Part shown: positions 5,436 through 12,742 of the stretch, piece after piece
Position numbering within the stretch: the first letter of the stretch is position 1
How the letters are laid out: the number at the start of each line of letters is the position of its first letter
From: JALYNX01 sp044867525
GTDB lineage: Bacteria; Actinomycetota; Acidimicrobiia; Spongiisociales; ZC4RG35
Length of the DNA: 12,802 bases
Assembly (NCBI GenBank): GCA_044867525.1
Contig: JBIOVB010000127.1
Coordinates: forward strand, 1 to 12,802
Direction of reading: 5' to 3'
Made by a program: the position numbers and the translations under genes
The notes under the pieces: model-generated
Database searches by the model: none
What the model was told of the DNA's origin: nothing
Seen by the model: only the letters and a program-made list of their open reading frames with translations

Positions 5436-5528
5436 ATGGAAAACAAGAAGCTCGTTCAGATCATCGTTTGGGTCGTGATCATCGGAATGGTGCTCGGTCT
5501 CGTCGTGTCGGTGTTCGCAATTTTCTGA
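5436..5528 (+). CDS. 30-residue single-helix membrane miniprotein upstream of trmI
   Basis: The open frame encodes MENKKLVQIIVWVVIIGMVL, then GLVVSVFAIF and a stop. It has a short polar lysine-containing head and one membrane helix reaching the C-terminus. Its TGA overlaps the trmI ATG in TGATG, the same junction as between arc and dop, which argues that it is translated and coupled to trmI. Size and layout (NKK head, V/I-rich helix) resemble Prli42-type membrane miniproteins of Firmicutes, described as stressosome anchors. That is a similarity of form, not proven homology. No good Shine-Dalgarno precedes the ATG, so leaderless initiation is possible. Confidence 0.62.
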   Translation: MENKKLVQIIVWVVIIGMVLGLVVSVFAIF

Positions 5529-6331
5529 TGGCATTCGTCGCCGGTGACCCTGCGCTCCTCATCGACTCCAAGGGGCGCCAATTCCTCCTGAGGCTCGATC
5601 CGGAGCGGACCTTCCAGTATCACCAGGGCTCGATCCCGCACCGCGACCTGATCGGCCGGGAGGACGGCTCCTGGGTGGAGTCGTCGAGTGGAGGCAGCCT
5701 GTTGCTGATCCGTCCCCGACTCGCCGACTACGTCCTGCGTATGAAGCGCAGCGCCCAGGTGGTCTATCCCAAGGACTTGGGCCCGATCCTGGTCTATGCC
5801 GACATCGGACCCGGCCAAACGGTGCTGGAGGCTGGGACCGGGTCCGGTGCGCTCACTTTGGGCCTGTCCCGCGCCGTCGGGCCGGAGGGAAGGGTGGTGA
5901 GCGTCGAGGCCCGGGATGACCACGCCGCGCACGCTCGAAAAGCCATCGAGCGCTGGTACGGGCAGATCCCCGTCAACCTGGAGCTGGTGGTCGGAGACGT
6001 AGTCGAGCACGTGGAGCGAGTCAGGCCAGATCGGATCGTCCTCGACCTCCCCGAGCCCTGGCGGATCCTGGAGGCGGCGGGGCGACATCAGCCCGGAGGG
6101 GGCGTGATCTGCGCCTATCTGCCGACGGTGCCCCAGATCCAGACCCTGGTCGAGCAGGCCTCGGCCGACGGGCGATTCGCCGGGATCGAGGTCAAGGAGT
6201 TCCTGGTCAGGGACTGGAACGTGGCGGGAAGGTCGGTCCGACCCGAGCATTCGATGATCGGCCACACCGGGTTCCTGGTGTTCATGCGACGTGTCGATCC
6301 AACGCCACGACCAGCCGCGGAACCCCTTTAG
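5528..6331 (+). CDS. trmI: tRNA (adenine(58)-N1)-methyltransferase TrmI
   Basis: The 267-residue enzyme transfers a methyl group from S-adenosylmethionine to N1 of A58 in the tRNA T-loop, stabilising the tRNA fold. It acts as a tetramer in the cytoplasm. The N-terminal part is the small beta-rich TrmI domain (HRDLIGREDGSWVESSSGGS, about 39-58). The Rossmann domain has the SAM motif LEAGTGSGALT (100-110), the acidic ribose contact in VVSVEARD, and the catalytic-site motif LDLPEPW (172-178). Length matches bacterial TrmI. Start 5528 is chosen because it overlaps the miniprotein stop and leaves the normal N-terminus (MAFVAGDPALLID). A longer reading from 5330 overlaps other genes. trmI next to the proteasome ATPase is a conserved actinobacterial arrangement, also seen in mycobacteria. 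Confidence 0.93.
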   Translation: MAFVAGDPALLIDSKGRQFLLRLDPERTFQYHQGSIPHRDLIGREDGSWVESSSGGSLLLIRPRLADYVLRMKRSAQVVYPKDLGPILVYADIGPGQTVLEAGTGSGALTLGLSRAVGPEGRVVSVEARDDHAAHARKAIERWYGQIPVNLELVVGDVVEHVERVRPDRIVLDLPEPWRILEAAGRHQPGGGVICAYLPTVPQIQTLVEQASADGRFAGIEVKEFLVRDWNVAGRSVRPEHSMIGHTGFLVFMRRVDPTPRPAAEPL

Positions 6332-6372
6332 CCCCGGTCTGACGAACCCGAAGAACTAGAGACAGCCGTTCG

Positions 6373-6404
6373 TATACTGACCTTGAGGCGACCAGGCCAG
6401 GAGG
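6373..6404 (+). promoter_or_regulatory. Promoter and ribosome-binding site of the proteasome operon
   Basis: TATACT (6373-6378) is a near-ideal -10 box, though no clear -35 lies 16-18 nt before it. A leader of about 25-30 nt would follow, containing AGGAGG (6399-6404) at an ideal 6 nt from the GTG start of arc. This fixes the GTG at 6411 as the start and is the strongest initiation signal in the window. Confidence 0.65.
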
Positions 6405-6410
6405 AAGCCA

Positions 6411-8138
6411 GTGGACGAAGGACGCAGACCGGACGACGCCGCTCAACTGCGGGGCGTGATCACCGCCCTGGAAGAGGAGATCGCCGTCCTGCGCCGTCGC
6501 CTTCGTGAGACTCCGGGACGGGTCGACGACCTCGAGACCGAGTTGCTCCGCACCAGAGAGCGTCTCGACCGGGCGGTGTCCCAGAACGACAAGCTCTCGG
6601 CGGTGCTCGAGGAGGCGCGCGAGCAGCTAGGCGTCCTCCGCGAAGAGGTGGAGAAGCTCACCGCACCCCCCAACAACTTCGGAACGGTGCTCCAGGTCAA
6701 CGACGACGGGACCATCGACATCATGACCGGCAGCCGGAAGCTCCGTGTCGCCGCTCAGCCCAATGTCGAGGTCAAGAAGCTACTGGTCGGCCAGGAGATC
6801 CTGCTCAACGAGGCGTTCAACATCATCGATGTCCGCCATTTCGAGCCGGCAGGGGACGTGCTCCGGGTCAGGGAGACGCTCACCGATGGCCGGGTGGTGG
6901 TGATCGCCCATGCCGACGAAGAGAAGGTCCTCAGTCGCTCCGAGACGATGATGGACGTCAAGCTCCGCCCCGGCGACTACGTGCGGATAGATACCAAGAC
7001 CGGGCTCATCCTGGAGAAGATGGACCGCCCCGAGGTGGAGGAGTTGGTGCTCGAAGAGGTCCCGGACATCACCTACGAAGACGTGGGTGGGCTTGCCGAC
7101 CAGATCGAGCAGATCCGGGACACGGTCGAGCTTCCGTACATGCACCGCGACCTGTTTCGTGAATATCAGCTCGACCCGCCCAAGGGCATCCTGCTCTACG
7201 GGCCCCCGGGATGCGGGAAGACCCTCATTGCCAAGGCGGTGGCCAACAGCCTGGCCAAGAAGGTGTCAGAGCGCACCGGGAATCCGGACGTTCGCTCCTA
7301 CTTCCTCAACATCAAGGGCCCCGAGCTGCTCAACAAGTGGGTTGGGGAGACCGAGCGCCAGATCCGGTTGATATTCCAGAGAGCCAAGGAGAAGTCAGAC
7401 GAGGGCGTCCCGGTGATCGTCTTCTTCGACGAGATGGACTCTCTGTTCCGGACCAGGGGCACCGGGATCAGCTCCGACGTGGAGTCGACAATCGTGCCTC
7501 AGCTCCTCTCCGAACTGGACGGGGTCGAATCCCTGAAGAACGTGGTCGTGATCGGCGCCTCCAACCGCGAGGACCTCATCGACCCTGCGATCCTCCGCCC
7601 GGGTCGGCTCGACGTCAAGATCAAGATCAACCGTCCCGATCCGTCGGCAGCCCGCGAGATCTTCAAGATCTACCTCGGCGAGGAGATGCCGGTGGATGCC
7701 GAGGAGTTGGCTGCAGTCGACGGCGACCGGGCGGGCCTCATCGCCGGATTGATCACCACCACCGTCGATGCCATGTACAGCGAGGCGGACGAGAACCGCT
7801 TCCTTGAGGTCACCTATGCATCGGGTGATCGGGAGATCCTGTTTTTCAAGGACTTCGCTTCGGGAGCGATGATCGAGAACATCGTACGCCGGGCGAAGAA
7901 GGACGCAATCAAGCGTCAGATCGCGGGGAACACCCCGGGGGTCCGCCAACAGGACCTCATCGATGCCATCAAGCAGGAGTTCAAGGAGCACGAGGACCTG
8001 CCCAACACCACCAATCCGGACGACTGGGCACGGGTCTCGGGCAAGAAGGGCGAGCGGATCATCTATGTCCGCACCTTGGTTGGTGGCGATGAAGAGAGCC
8101 GCATGATCGAGAAGGTCTCCCCGGGTCAGTATCTCTGA
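6411..8138 (+). CDS. arc: Proteasome-associated AAA ATPase ARC/Mpa
   Basis: The 575-residue subunit forms the hexameric ring that captures pupylated proteins, unfolds them with ATP and feeds them to the 20S proteasome. An N-terminal coiled coil (about 10-85) is the Pup-binding stalk. Two OB domains follow (about 88-210; FGTVLQVNDDGTIDIMTG begins the first). The AAA module has Walker A GPPGCGKT (264-271), the candidate pore-loop region KGPELLNKWVGETE, Walker B VIVFFDE with Asp340-Glu341, and the arginine-finger region ILRPGRLD. The C-terminus GQYL keeps the penultimate tyrosine that docks into the alpha-ring of the proteasome. All key parts are present, and length is typical (mycobacterial Mpa is slightly longer). 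GTG start with AGGAGG 6 nt upstream. Its stop overlaps dop in TGATG. Confidence 0.97.
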   Translation: MDEGRRPDDAAQLRGVITALEEEIAVLRRRLRETPGRVDDLETELLRTRERLDRAVSQNDKLSAVLEEAREQLGVLREEVEKLTAPPNNFGTVLQVNDDGTIDIMTGSRKLRVAAQPNVEVKKLLVGQEILLNEAFNIIDVRHFEPAGDVLRVRETLTDGRVVVIAHADEEKVLSRSETMMDVKLRPGDYVRIDTKTGLILEKMDRPEVEELVLEEVPDITYEDVGGLADQIEQIRDTVELPYMHRDLFREYQLDPPKGILLYGPPGCGKTLIAKAVANSLAKKVSERTGNPDVRSYFLNIKGPELLNKWVGETERQIRLIFQRAKEKSDEGVPVIVFFDEMDSLFRTRGTGISSDVESTIVPQLLSELDGVESLKNVVVIGASNREDLIDPAILRPGRLDVKIKINRPDPSAAREIFKIYLGEEMPVDAEELAAVDGDRAGLIAGLITTTVDAMYSEADENRFLEVTYASGDREILFFKDFASGAMIENIVRRAKKDAIKRQIAGNTPGVRQQDLIDAIKQEFKEHEDLPNTTNPDDWARVSGKKGERIIYVRTLVGGDEESRMIEKVSPGQYL

Positions 8139-9607
8139 TGGCGATCCACAAGGTCCTGGGGACGGAGACCGAATACGGGATCGTGGTCAGGGGGGACACC
8201 GGATTCAACCCTGCGGTGGCCTCCTCGCTCGTGGTCAACAGCTATCCAGGAGCCAGGGTCAAGATCCAGTGGTCGTACGAGGAGGAGTCGCCAGGCAGGG
8301 ACGCCCGTGGATTCGGCCACGACTCTTTTGGGGTGGTCGACCCCGAGGGGGCGGTGGTCAACTCTGTTCTCTCCAACGGGGCCCGGCTCTACGTGGACCA
8401 TGCTCATCCCGAGTACTCGGCACCGGAGTCATATGACCCCCTCGAAGCCGCCCTCTACGACAAAGCCGGAGAGCGGGTCATGCACGCCGCGGCCCAAGCC
8501 GCCAGCAACTTCGCTGGAAAACGAGTCTCCTTGTACAAGAACAACTCGGACGGCAAGGGCAACTCCTACGGGGCGCATGAGAACTACTTGCTGTCGCGGG
8601 AGACGCCATTCAGCGAAGTCATCCGCTACGCCACCCCCTTCCTGGTCACCCGTCAGGTGTTCACGGGCGCCGGCAAGATCGGCTCCGAGAACGATCGGCC
8701 AGACGTCGACTTCCAGATCACCCAACGCGCCGACTTCTTCGAGGAAGAGGTGGGGCTGGAGACGACACTGAAGCGCCCGATCATCAACACCCGGGACGAG
8801 CCCCATGGGGACCCGTCGAAATACCGTCGCCTGCATGTGATCATCGGCGACGCCAACCTCTCCGAGCCCCAGAACTTCCTGAAGCTGGGGACCACCGCGC
8901 TCATGTTGGCAGCCCTGGAAGATGGGGCTCTGCCCGATCCGCTCGACTTGTTCGATCCTGTCGAATCCTGCTGGAAGGTGAGCCATGACCTATCTCTGGG
9001 GCGGCCCCTCGAGCTCGACGGTGGAGGCTCGGCCACGGCGCTCGAGCTCCAGGGGAGATATCTGGAGTGGCTCTCCAAGTATGTGGAGAAAGAGCTGGAT
9101 GACGCGGTTTGGGGCCAGCTCATCGCCGAGTGGGAGCGGGTGTTGACCGCCCTCGAAGACGACGTGATGAGTCTCGCCGACACACTGGACTGGGTGGCGA
9201 AGAAGCGGATCCTCGATGGCTACGTCGACCGGGACGGGTTGGAATGGTCGGATGTGAAGCTGAGGGCCCTGGATCTCCAATACCACGACGTCGACCCCGA
9301 GCGCGGCCTCTACAACCGTCTGACTGCACGGGGCCGGATGCGCCGCCTCTTCGACGACGAGGCGATCGAATCGGCGACGGCGGAGCCGCCGACGCGAACC
9401 CGGGCCTATTTCCGGGGGCGGTGTGTCCGCGATTTCTCCAAGGCTCTGGTCGCCGCCAACTGGGACTCCCTGGTCTTCGACGTCGGTGAATCGCATCTGA
9501 AGCGGGTTCCTATGATGGAACCGCTGCGAGGAGACGCCGATTTGGTCGGTGAGATCCTCGACCAAGCCGAAGACGCGGCCGACCTGTTGCGCCGCTTAGG
9601 AGGATGA
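8138..9607 (+). CDS. dop: Pup deamidase/depupylase Dop
   Basis: The 489-residue enzyme belongs to the carboxylate-amine ligase-like fold shared with PafA. It hydrolyses the isopeptide bond between Pup and substrate lysines and, in species with Pup ending in Gln, deamidates that residue. GTETEYG (8-14) supplies the conserved metal-binding Glu10. NGARLYVDHAHPEYS (80-94) contains the predicted nucleophile Asp87. KNNSDGKGNSYGAHENYL and INTRDEPHGDPSKYRRLHV are other conserved active-site blocks. The long insert at about 20-78, absent from PafA, is the Dop-loop region and separates it from the ligase. The stop codon lies within the AGGAGGATGA that precedes pup, so the genes are tightly coupled. Because this pup encodes a C-terminal Glu, depupylation should be its main task here. 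Confidence 0.96.
   Translation: MAIHKVLGTETEYGIVVRGDTGFNPAVASSLVVNSYPGARVKIQWSYEEESPGRDARGFGHDSFGVVDPEGAVVNSVLSNGARLYVDHAHPEYSAPESYDPLEAALYDKAGERVMHAAAQAASNFAGKRVSLYKNNSDGKGNSYGAHENYLLSRETPFSEVIRYATPFLVTRQVFTGAGKIGSENDRPDVDFQITQRADFFEEEVGLETTLKRPIINTRDEPHGDPSKYRRLHVIIGDANLSEPQNFLKLGTTALMLAALEDGALPDPLDLFDPVESCWKVSHDLSLGRPLELDGGGSATALELQGRYLEWLSKYVEKELDDAVWGQLIAEWERVLTALEDDVMSLADTLDWVAKKRILDGYVDRDGLEWSDVKLRALDLQYHDVDPERGLYNRLTARGRMRRLFDDEAIESATAEPPTRTRAYFRGRCVRDFSKALVAANWDSLVFDVGESHLKRVPMMEPLRGDADLVGEILDQAEDAADLLRRLGG
9598..9603 (+). promoter_or_regulatory. Ribosome-binding site deciding the pup start
   Basis: AGGAGG directly abuts an ATG at 9604 (spacing 0) but lies 6 nt from a second in-frame ATG at 9610. 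Only the second spacing is efficient, and it yields a 64-residue Pup, the usual length. The motif sits inside the last codons of dop. Confidence 0.75.
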
Positions 9608-9609
9608 AG

Positions 9610-9804
9610 ATGTCCGATCGGGAACAGTCCCAATCCAAGGGACGGGGCAAAGAGCAGGAAGACGACCAGGAGCAGGCAACTGCAAAGGTCGAGAGCGAGG
9701 CCGACCTCGAAGCTCTCGACGACCTCCTCGACGAGATCGACGAGGTGCTCGAGGAGAACGCCGAGGAGTTCGTCAAGAACTATGTGCAGAAAGGCGGCGA
9801 GTGA
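9610..9804 (+). CDS. pup: Prokaryotic ubiquitin-like protein Pup, Gly-Gly-Glu end
   Basis: This 64-residue, intrinsically disordered protein tags other proteins for proteasomal degradation. The N-terminal half is Gln/Glu/Lys-rich and is the part engaged by the ATPase pore. Residues about 30-55 (ADLEALDDLLDEIDEVLEEN and on) form the acidic helix that binds the ARC/Mpa coiled coil. The C-terminus EFVKNYVQKGGE closely resembles Pup of Mycobacterium, but the last residue is Glu, not Gln, so PafA can activate it without prior deamidation. Other actinobacteria also encode Glu, so this is a known variant. ATG 9610 is preferred on Shine-Dalgarno spacing; ATG 9604 would add Met-Lys. The stop overlaps the prcB start (GTGA). 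Confidence 0.97.
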   Translation: MSDREQSQSKGRGKEQEDDQEQATAKVESEADLEALDDLLDEIDEVLEENAEEFVKNYVQKGGE

Positions 9805-10595
9805 TCGATCGGCCGCGGGGGCCCTTGCCCCTCGATGCCCCGGTGCCAGGGGCCAGCTTCACCGATCTCCTCGATTCCATGGGGGCGCGTCCCGTTTGGC
9901 CGACCAGGGGCGGCGAGGGAGTGTTGTCGGCGCCTGAGGGCACAACGGTCCTTGCACTTCGGTTCGACAATGGCGTGGTGATGGCTGGAGACCGGAGAGC
10001 CACCGAGGGCCATCTCGTGGCCCATCGCCGGATTCGCAAAGTCTTTCCCACCGACCGGTTCTCCGCAGTGGCGATCGCGGGCACCGCCGGTCTCGCCATC
10101 GAGATGGTCAAGCTCTTCCAGGTCGAGCTCGAGCATTATGAGAAGATCGAGGGGGTGCGCCTCTCCCTGGAGGGAAAGGCGTCCTTCTTGGCGCGCCTGG
10201 TCCGTAGCCAGCTGCCCCTGGCCTTCCAAGGGCTGGTGGTGGTCCCCCTGTTCGCGGGGTTCGACGAAAAAGAGTCCCGGGGACGGCTCTACAGCTACGA
10301 CGTGGTCGGCGGCCGCTACGAGGAGACCGATTTCGGGAGCACCGGATCAGGGGCCCGCCTCGCCAAGTCCTATCTGCGCACCACCTACCGCGAGGACCTC
10401 ACGCCCGAAGAGGCAGCAGACCTCGCGGTCAAGGCGCTGGTGGCCGCCTCCCAGGAGGACACGGCGACAGGAGGGCCCGACCTCCTGCGCGGGATATACC
10501 CCAATGTCGTCAGGATCGATGAAAGCGGGGTCGCCGACCTGGAAGACACCGTGGTCGGGGCGCTGGCGGAGAGCGCGGTGGAGGCGATCCTGTGA
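9801..10595 (+). CDS. prcB: 20S proteasome beta subunit PrcB
   Basis: The 264-residue precursor gives the catalytic ring subunit of the 20S proteasome. Residues 1-47 are a propeptide ending in PEG, and autocleavage before Thr48 exposes the nucleophile. The other catalytic residues fall at the expected places: Asp64 (mature Asp17, in MAGDRRAT) and Lys80 (mature Lys33, in RIRKVF). ELEHYEKIEGV and the late motif DFGSTGSGA match the mycobacterial protein. The propeptide is somewhat shorter than in Mycobacterium tuberculosis. Translation starts at GTG overlapping the pup stop by 4 bp, with AAAGGCGG just upstream as a modest Shine-Dalgarno. It ends in another GTGA overlap with prcA, so equal amounts of beta and alpha subunits are likely. 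Confidence 0.97.
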   Translation: MIDRPRGPLPLDAPVPGASFTDLLDSMGARPVWPTRGGEGVLSAPEGTTVLALRFDNGVVMAGDRRATEGHLVAHRRIRKVFPTDRFSAVAIAGTAGLAIEMVKLFQVELEHYEKIEGVRLSLEGKASFLARLVRSQLPLAFQGLVVVPLFAGFDEKESRGRLYSYDVVGGRYEETDFGSTGSGARLAKSYLRTTYREDLTPEEAADLAVKALVAASQEDTATGGPDLLRGIYPNVVRIDESGVADLEDTVVGALAESAVEAIL

Positions 10596-11260
10596 CCATC
10601 CCGTTCTACGTTGCTCCAGAGCAGCTGGTCAGGGACAAGGCCGAGTTCGCCAGGAAGGGGATCGCACGGGGTCGCTCCATCGTGGCGGTCGACTTCGCAA
10701 ATGGGGTGCTCCTCCTCGCCGAGAACCCTTCCACCGCGCTGCACAAGATCAGCGAGGTCTACGACCGGATCGCCTTCGCCGGAGTAGGCCGCTACAACGA
10801 GTTCGAGACTCTCCGCAAGGCCGGGATCCGTCAGGCCGACCTCATGGGCTATCTCTACTCGCGTGACGACGTGACCGCGATGGGGCTCGCCACTGCGTTC
10901 TCACAAACCCTGGGTGTGATCTTCACCCGCGATCCAAAACCGTTCGAGGTCGAGGTCCTCATAGCCGAGATCAGCGAGGACGGCTCGGAGCACCGATTGT
11001 TCCGGGTCACATACGACGGGACCCTCTTCGACGAGAGGCACTTCGTGGCTATCGGGGGCAAGGCCGAGCAGCTGACCGAAGCGCTCGGCGAGCTCTGGGA
11101 GGACGACCTTTCCCTGGCCCGGGCCTTCGAGATCGGGGCGGAGGCATTCCGCCGCGCCGAAGGGCGGGAGAGCGAAGGGTGGGAGGCAGGGGTGCTCGAC
11201 GCTTCCAACGGTCGGAGGGCCTTCCGCCGCTTGACCCCCGAGGAGCTGGCCACCTCCTGA
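10592..11260 (+). CDS. prcA: 20S proteasome alpha subunit PrcA
   Basis: The 222-residue protein forms the outer, non-catalytic ring that gates entry and docks the ATPase. The N-terminus (MTIPFYVAPEQLVRDKAEFA) corresponds to the gate segment and the helix H0 of bacterial alpha subunits. RKGIARGRSIVAVDF and ENPSTALHKISEVYDRIAFAGVGRYNEF are strongly conserved with mycobacterial PrcA, and FTRDPKPFEVEVLIAEI, YDGTLFDERHFVAIGG follow. There is no N-terminal Thr or propeptide, as expected. The last 35 or so residues are charged and probably flexible. GTG start overlaps the prcB stop. This is the last gene of the tightly packed operon; 116 bp separate it from pafA. Confidence 0.96.
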   Translation: MTIPFYVAPEQLVRDKAEFARKGIARGRSIVAVDFANGVLLLAENPSTALHKISEVYDRIAFAGVGRYNEFETLRKAGIRQADLMGYLYSRDDVTAMGLATAFSQTLGVIFTRDPKPFEVEVLIAEISEDGSEHRLFRVTYDGTLFDERHFVAIGGKAEQLTEALGELWEDDLSLARAFEIGAEAFRRAEGRESEGWEAGVLDASNGRRAFRRLTPEELATS

Positions 11261-11269
11261 CTCGTACCC

Positions 11270-11325
11270 CACGGTTCTCACGCGCCACGGTGCTTCACTC
11301 GCGCCGTGGTGTGCTTCTCTCGCGC
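11270..11325 (+). repeat. Three imperfect tandem repeats before pafA
   Basis: Units at 11270-11285, 11286-11304 and 11305-11325 share the layout CACGG (or CGTGG), then a TTCTC/GCTTC core, then CGCGC. The second and third share GTGCTTCNCTCGCGC. CCACGG (11285-11290) and CCGTGG (11304-11309) can also pair as a hairpin. The block lies between prcA and the -10 box of pafA. It could be a binding site for a regulator, a terminator for the upstream operon, or leftover short duplications. Confidence 0.6.
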
Positions 11326-11364
11326 GACAAAACGGGCTTTCTTCCGCCATTCTCCCCGCCGGTT

Positions 11365-11370
11365 TAGCCT
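11365..11370 (+). promoter_or_regulatory. -10 box for a leaderless pafA transcript
   Basis: TAGCCT ends 6 nt before the GTG at 11377, with no Shine-Dalgarno between. The same hexamer precedes the gene at 4653. It suggests pafA can be transcribed apart from arc-prcA. Confidence 0.5.
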
Positions 11371-11376
11371 GCCTGG

Positions 11377-12732
11377 GTGGATCGACGCATCTTCGGGCTG
11401 GAGAACGAATACGGGGTGACCTGCACCCTGCGTGGGCAGAGACGGCTCAGCCCCGACGAGGTCGCCCGCTACCTCTTCCGCCGTGTGGTCTCCTGGGGGC
11501 GGTCCTCGAACGTCTTCCTGGAGAACGGGGCACGCCTCTACCTGGACGTGGGATCGCATCCTGAATTCGCCACGCCCGAGTGCGACACCATCGAAGACGT
11601 CGTTGCCCACGACAAGGCAGGGGAGCGGATCCTCGAAGGCCTGGTCCGGGGTGCCGAAGAGCGCCTCGAAGAGGAGGGGATCAGGGGGCAGATCTTCGTC
11701 TTCAAGAACAACACCGACAGCGCCGGGAACTCCTACGGCTGTCACGAGAACTATCTGGTGAGCCGGCACAAGGACTTCCACCGCACTGTCGACGTCCTCA
11801 TCCCGTTCCTGGTGACCAGGCAGATCTTCCTCGGTGCCGGCAAACTCACCCAGACCCCGAGGGGTACGGCCTTCTCCATCGCCCAGCGGGCCGACCACAT
11901 CTGGGAGGGTGTCTCCTCGGCAACCACCCGTTCCCGGCCCATCATCAACACCAGGGACGAGCCTCACGCCGACGCAGAGCGCTATCGCCGGCTCCACGTG
12001 ATCGCCGGTGACTCCAACATGTCCGAGTACGCCACCTATGTGAAGGTGGGGACCATGGTCGCCCTGCTCCAGATGATCGAACGGGATGTCGTGTTCCGCG
12101 ACCTCACGTTGGAGAACCCGATCAGGGCCATCCGGGAAGTAGCCCACGACGTGACCTGCAGGCGGAAGATCCGCCTCGCCAATGGAAGGGAGCTGTCGGC
12201 CCTGGACATCCAGTGGGAGTACCTCGACCGGGCCATGCGGTTCGCGAGGAGCCCGGGGTTCCCGCCCCAGGTACAGACCGCCATCGATCGCTGGGAACAC
12301 CTGCTCACCGGTCTCGAGAAGGATCCGATGATCCTGGACCGGGAGGTGGATTGGGTGATCAAGCACCGGCTCCTGGAGCGTTACGCCGAGCGGCGCTCCT
12401 TGCCCATGTCCGACCCGAGGATGTCGATGATGGACCTGAGCTATCACGACGTCGACCGCAACCGAGGGCTCTATTACCTGATGGAGTCGAGGGGGCTGGT
12501 CGACCGGGTGGTGACCGATGAGCAGGTGGCGACCGCGGTTCGCCTTCCTCCGCAGACGACGAGGGCGAGACTGCGTGGCGCCTTCATCAAGGCGGCCAAG
12601 GCGCAGAAGCGGGACTTCACGGTGGATTGGGTCCACCTCAAGCTCAACGACCAGGCACAGCGCACGGTGATGTGCAAGGACCCGTTCAAGGCATACGACG
12701 AACGGGTGGAGAAGCTCATAGAGAGTCTCTAG
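11377..12732 (+). CDS. pafA: Pup-protein ligase PafA
   Basis: The 451-residue ligase uses ATP to phosphorylate the C-terminal Glu of Pup and joins it to a substrate lysine. FGLENEYGVTC (6-16) supplies the conserved metal-binding Glu9. LSPDEVARYLFRRVVSWGRS and NGARLYLDVGSHPEFATPE (50-68) are PafA signatures, the latter with catalytic Asp57. FKNNTDSAGNSYGCHENYL, WEGVSSATTRSRPIINTRD and the C-terminal DFTVDWVHLKLNDQAQRTV complete the set. The Dop-loop insert is absent, so this is the ligase and not a second Dop. Length is normal. It follows prcA after 116 bp, closer than in mycobacteria, where other genes lie between. GTG start is fixed by homology at MDRRIFGLE and by the adjacent -10 box. Confidence 0.97.
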   Translation: MDRRIFGLENEYGVTCTLRGQRRLSPDEVARYLFRRVVSWGRSSNVFLENGARLYLDVGSHPEFATPECDTIEDVVAHDKAGERILEGLVRGAEERLEEEGIRGQIFVFKNNTDSAGNSYGCHENYLVSRHKDFHRTVDVLIPFLVTRQIFLGAGKLTQTPRGTAFSIAQRADHIWEGVSSATTRSRPIINTRDEPHADAERYRRLHVIAGDSNMSEYATYVKVGTMVALLQMIERDVVFRDLTLENPIRAIREVAHDVTCRRKIRLANGRELSALDIQWEYLDRAMRFARSPGFPPQVQTAIDRWEHLLTGLEKDPMILDREVDWVIKHRLLERYAERRSLPMSDPRMSMMDLSYHDVDRNRGLYYLMESRGLVDRVVTDEQVATAVRLPPQTTRARLRGAFIKAAKAQKRDFTVDWVHLKLNDQAQRTVMCKDPFKAYDERVEKLIESL

Positions 12733-12742
12733 CGGGCTCCTG

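Noticed and set aside
5330..5527. N-terminal extension of TrmI
   Set aside because: It overlaps the minus-strand gene and the miniprotein in other frames. TrmI homologues start near MAFVAGDP.
5456..6265. Minus-strand open frame opposite trmI
   Set aside because: It is a shadow of the TrmI coding frame with no domain features.
11270..11325. CRISPR array
   Set aside because: The units are only 16-21 bp, are imperfect, have no spacers between them and no cas genes nearby.
11278..12636. 452-codon minus-strand open frame opposite pafA
   Set aside because: Its length comes from pafA codon bias. It is rich in Gly, His, Pro and Val and resembles no protein family I know.
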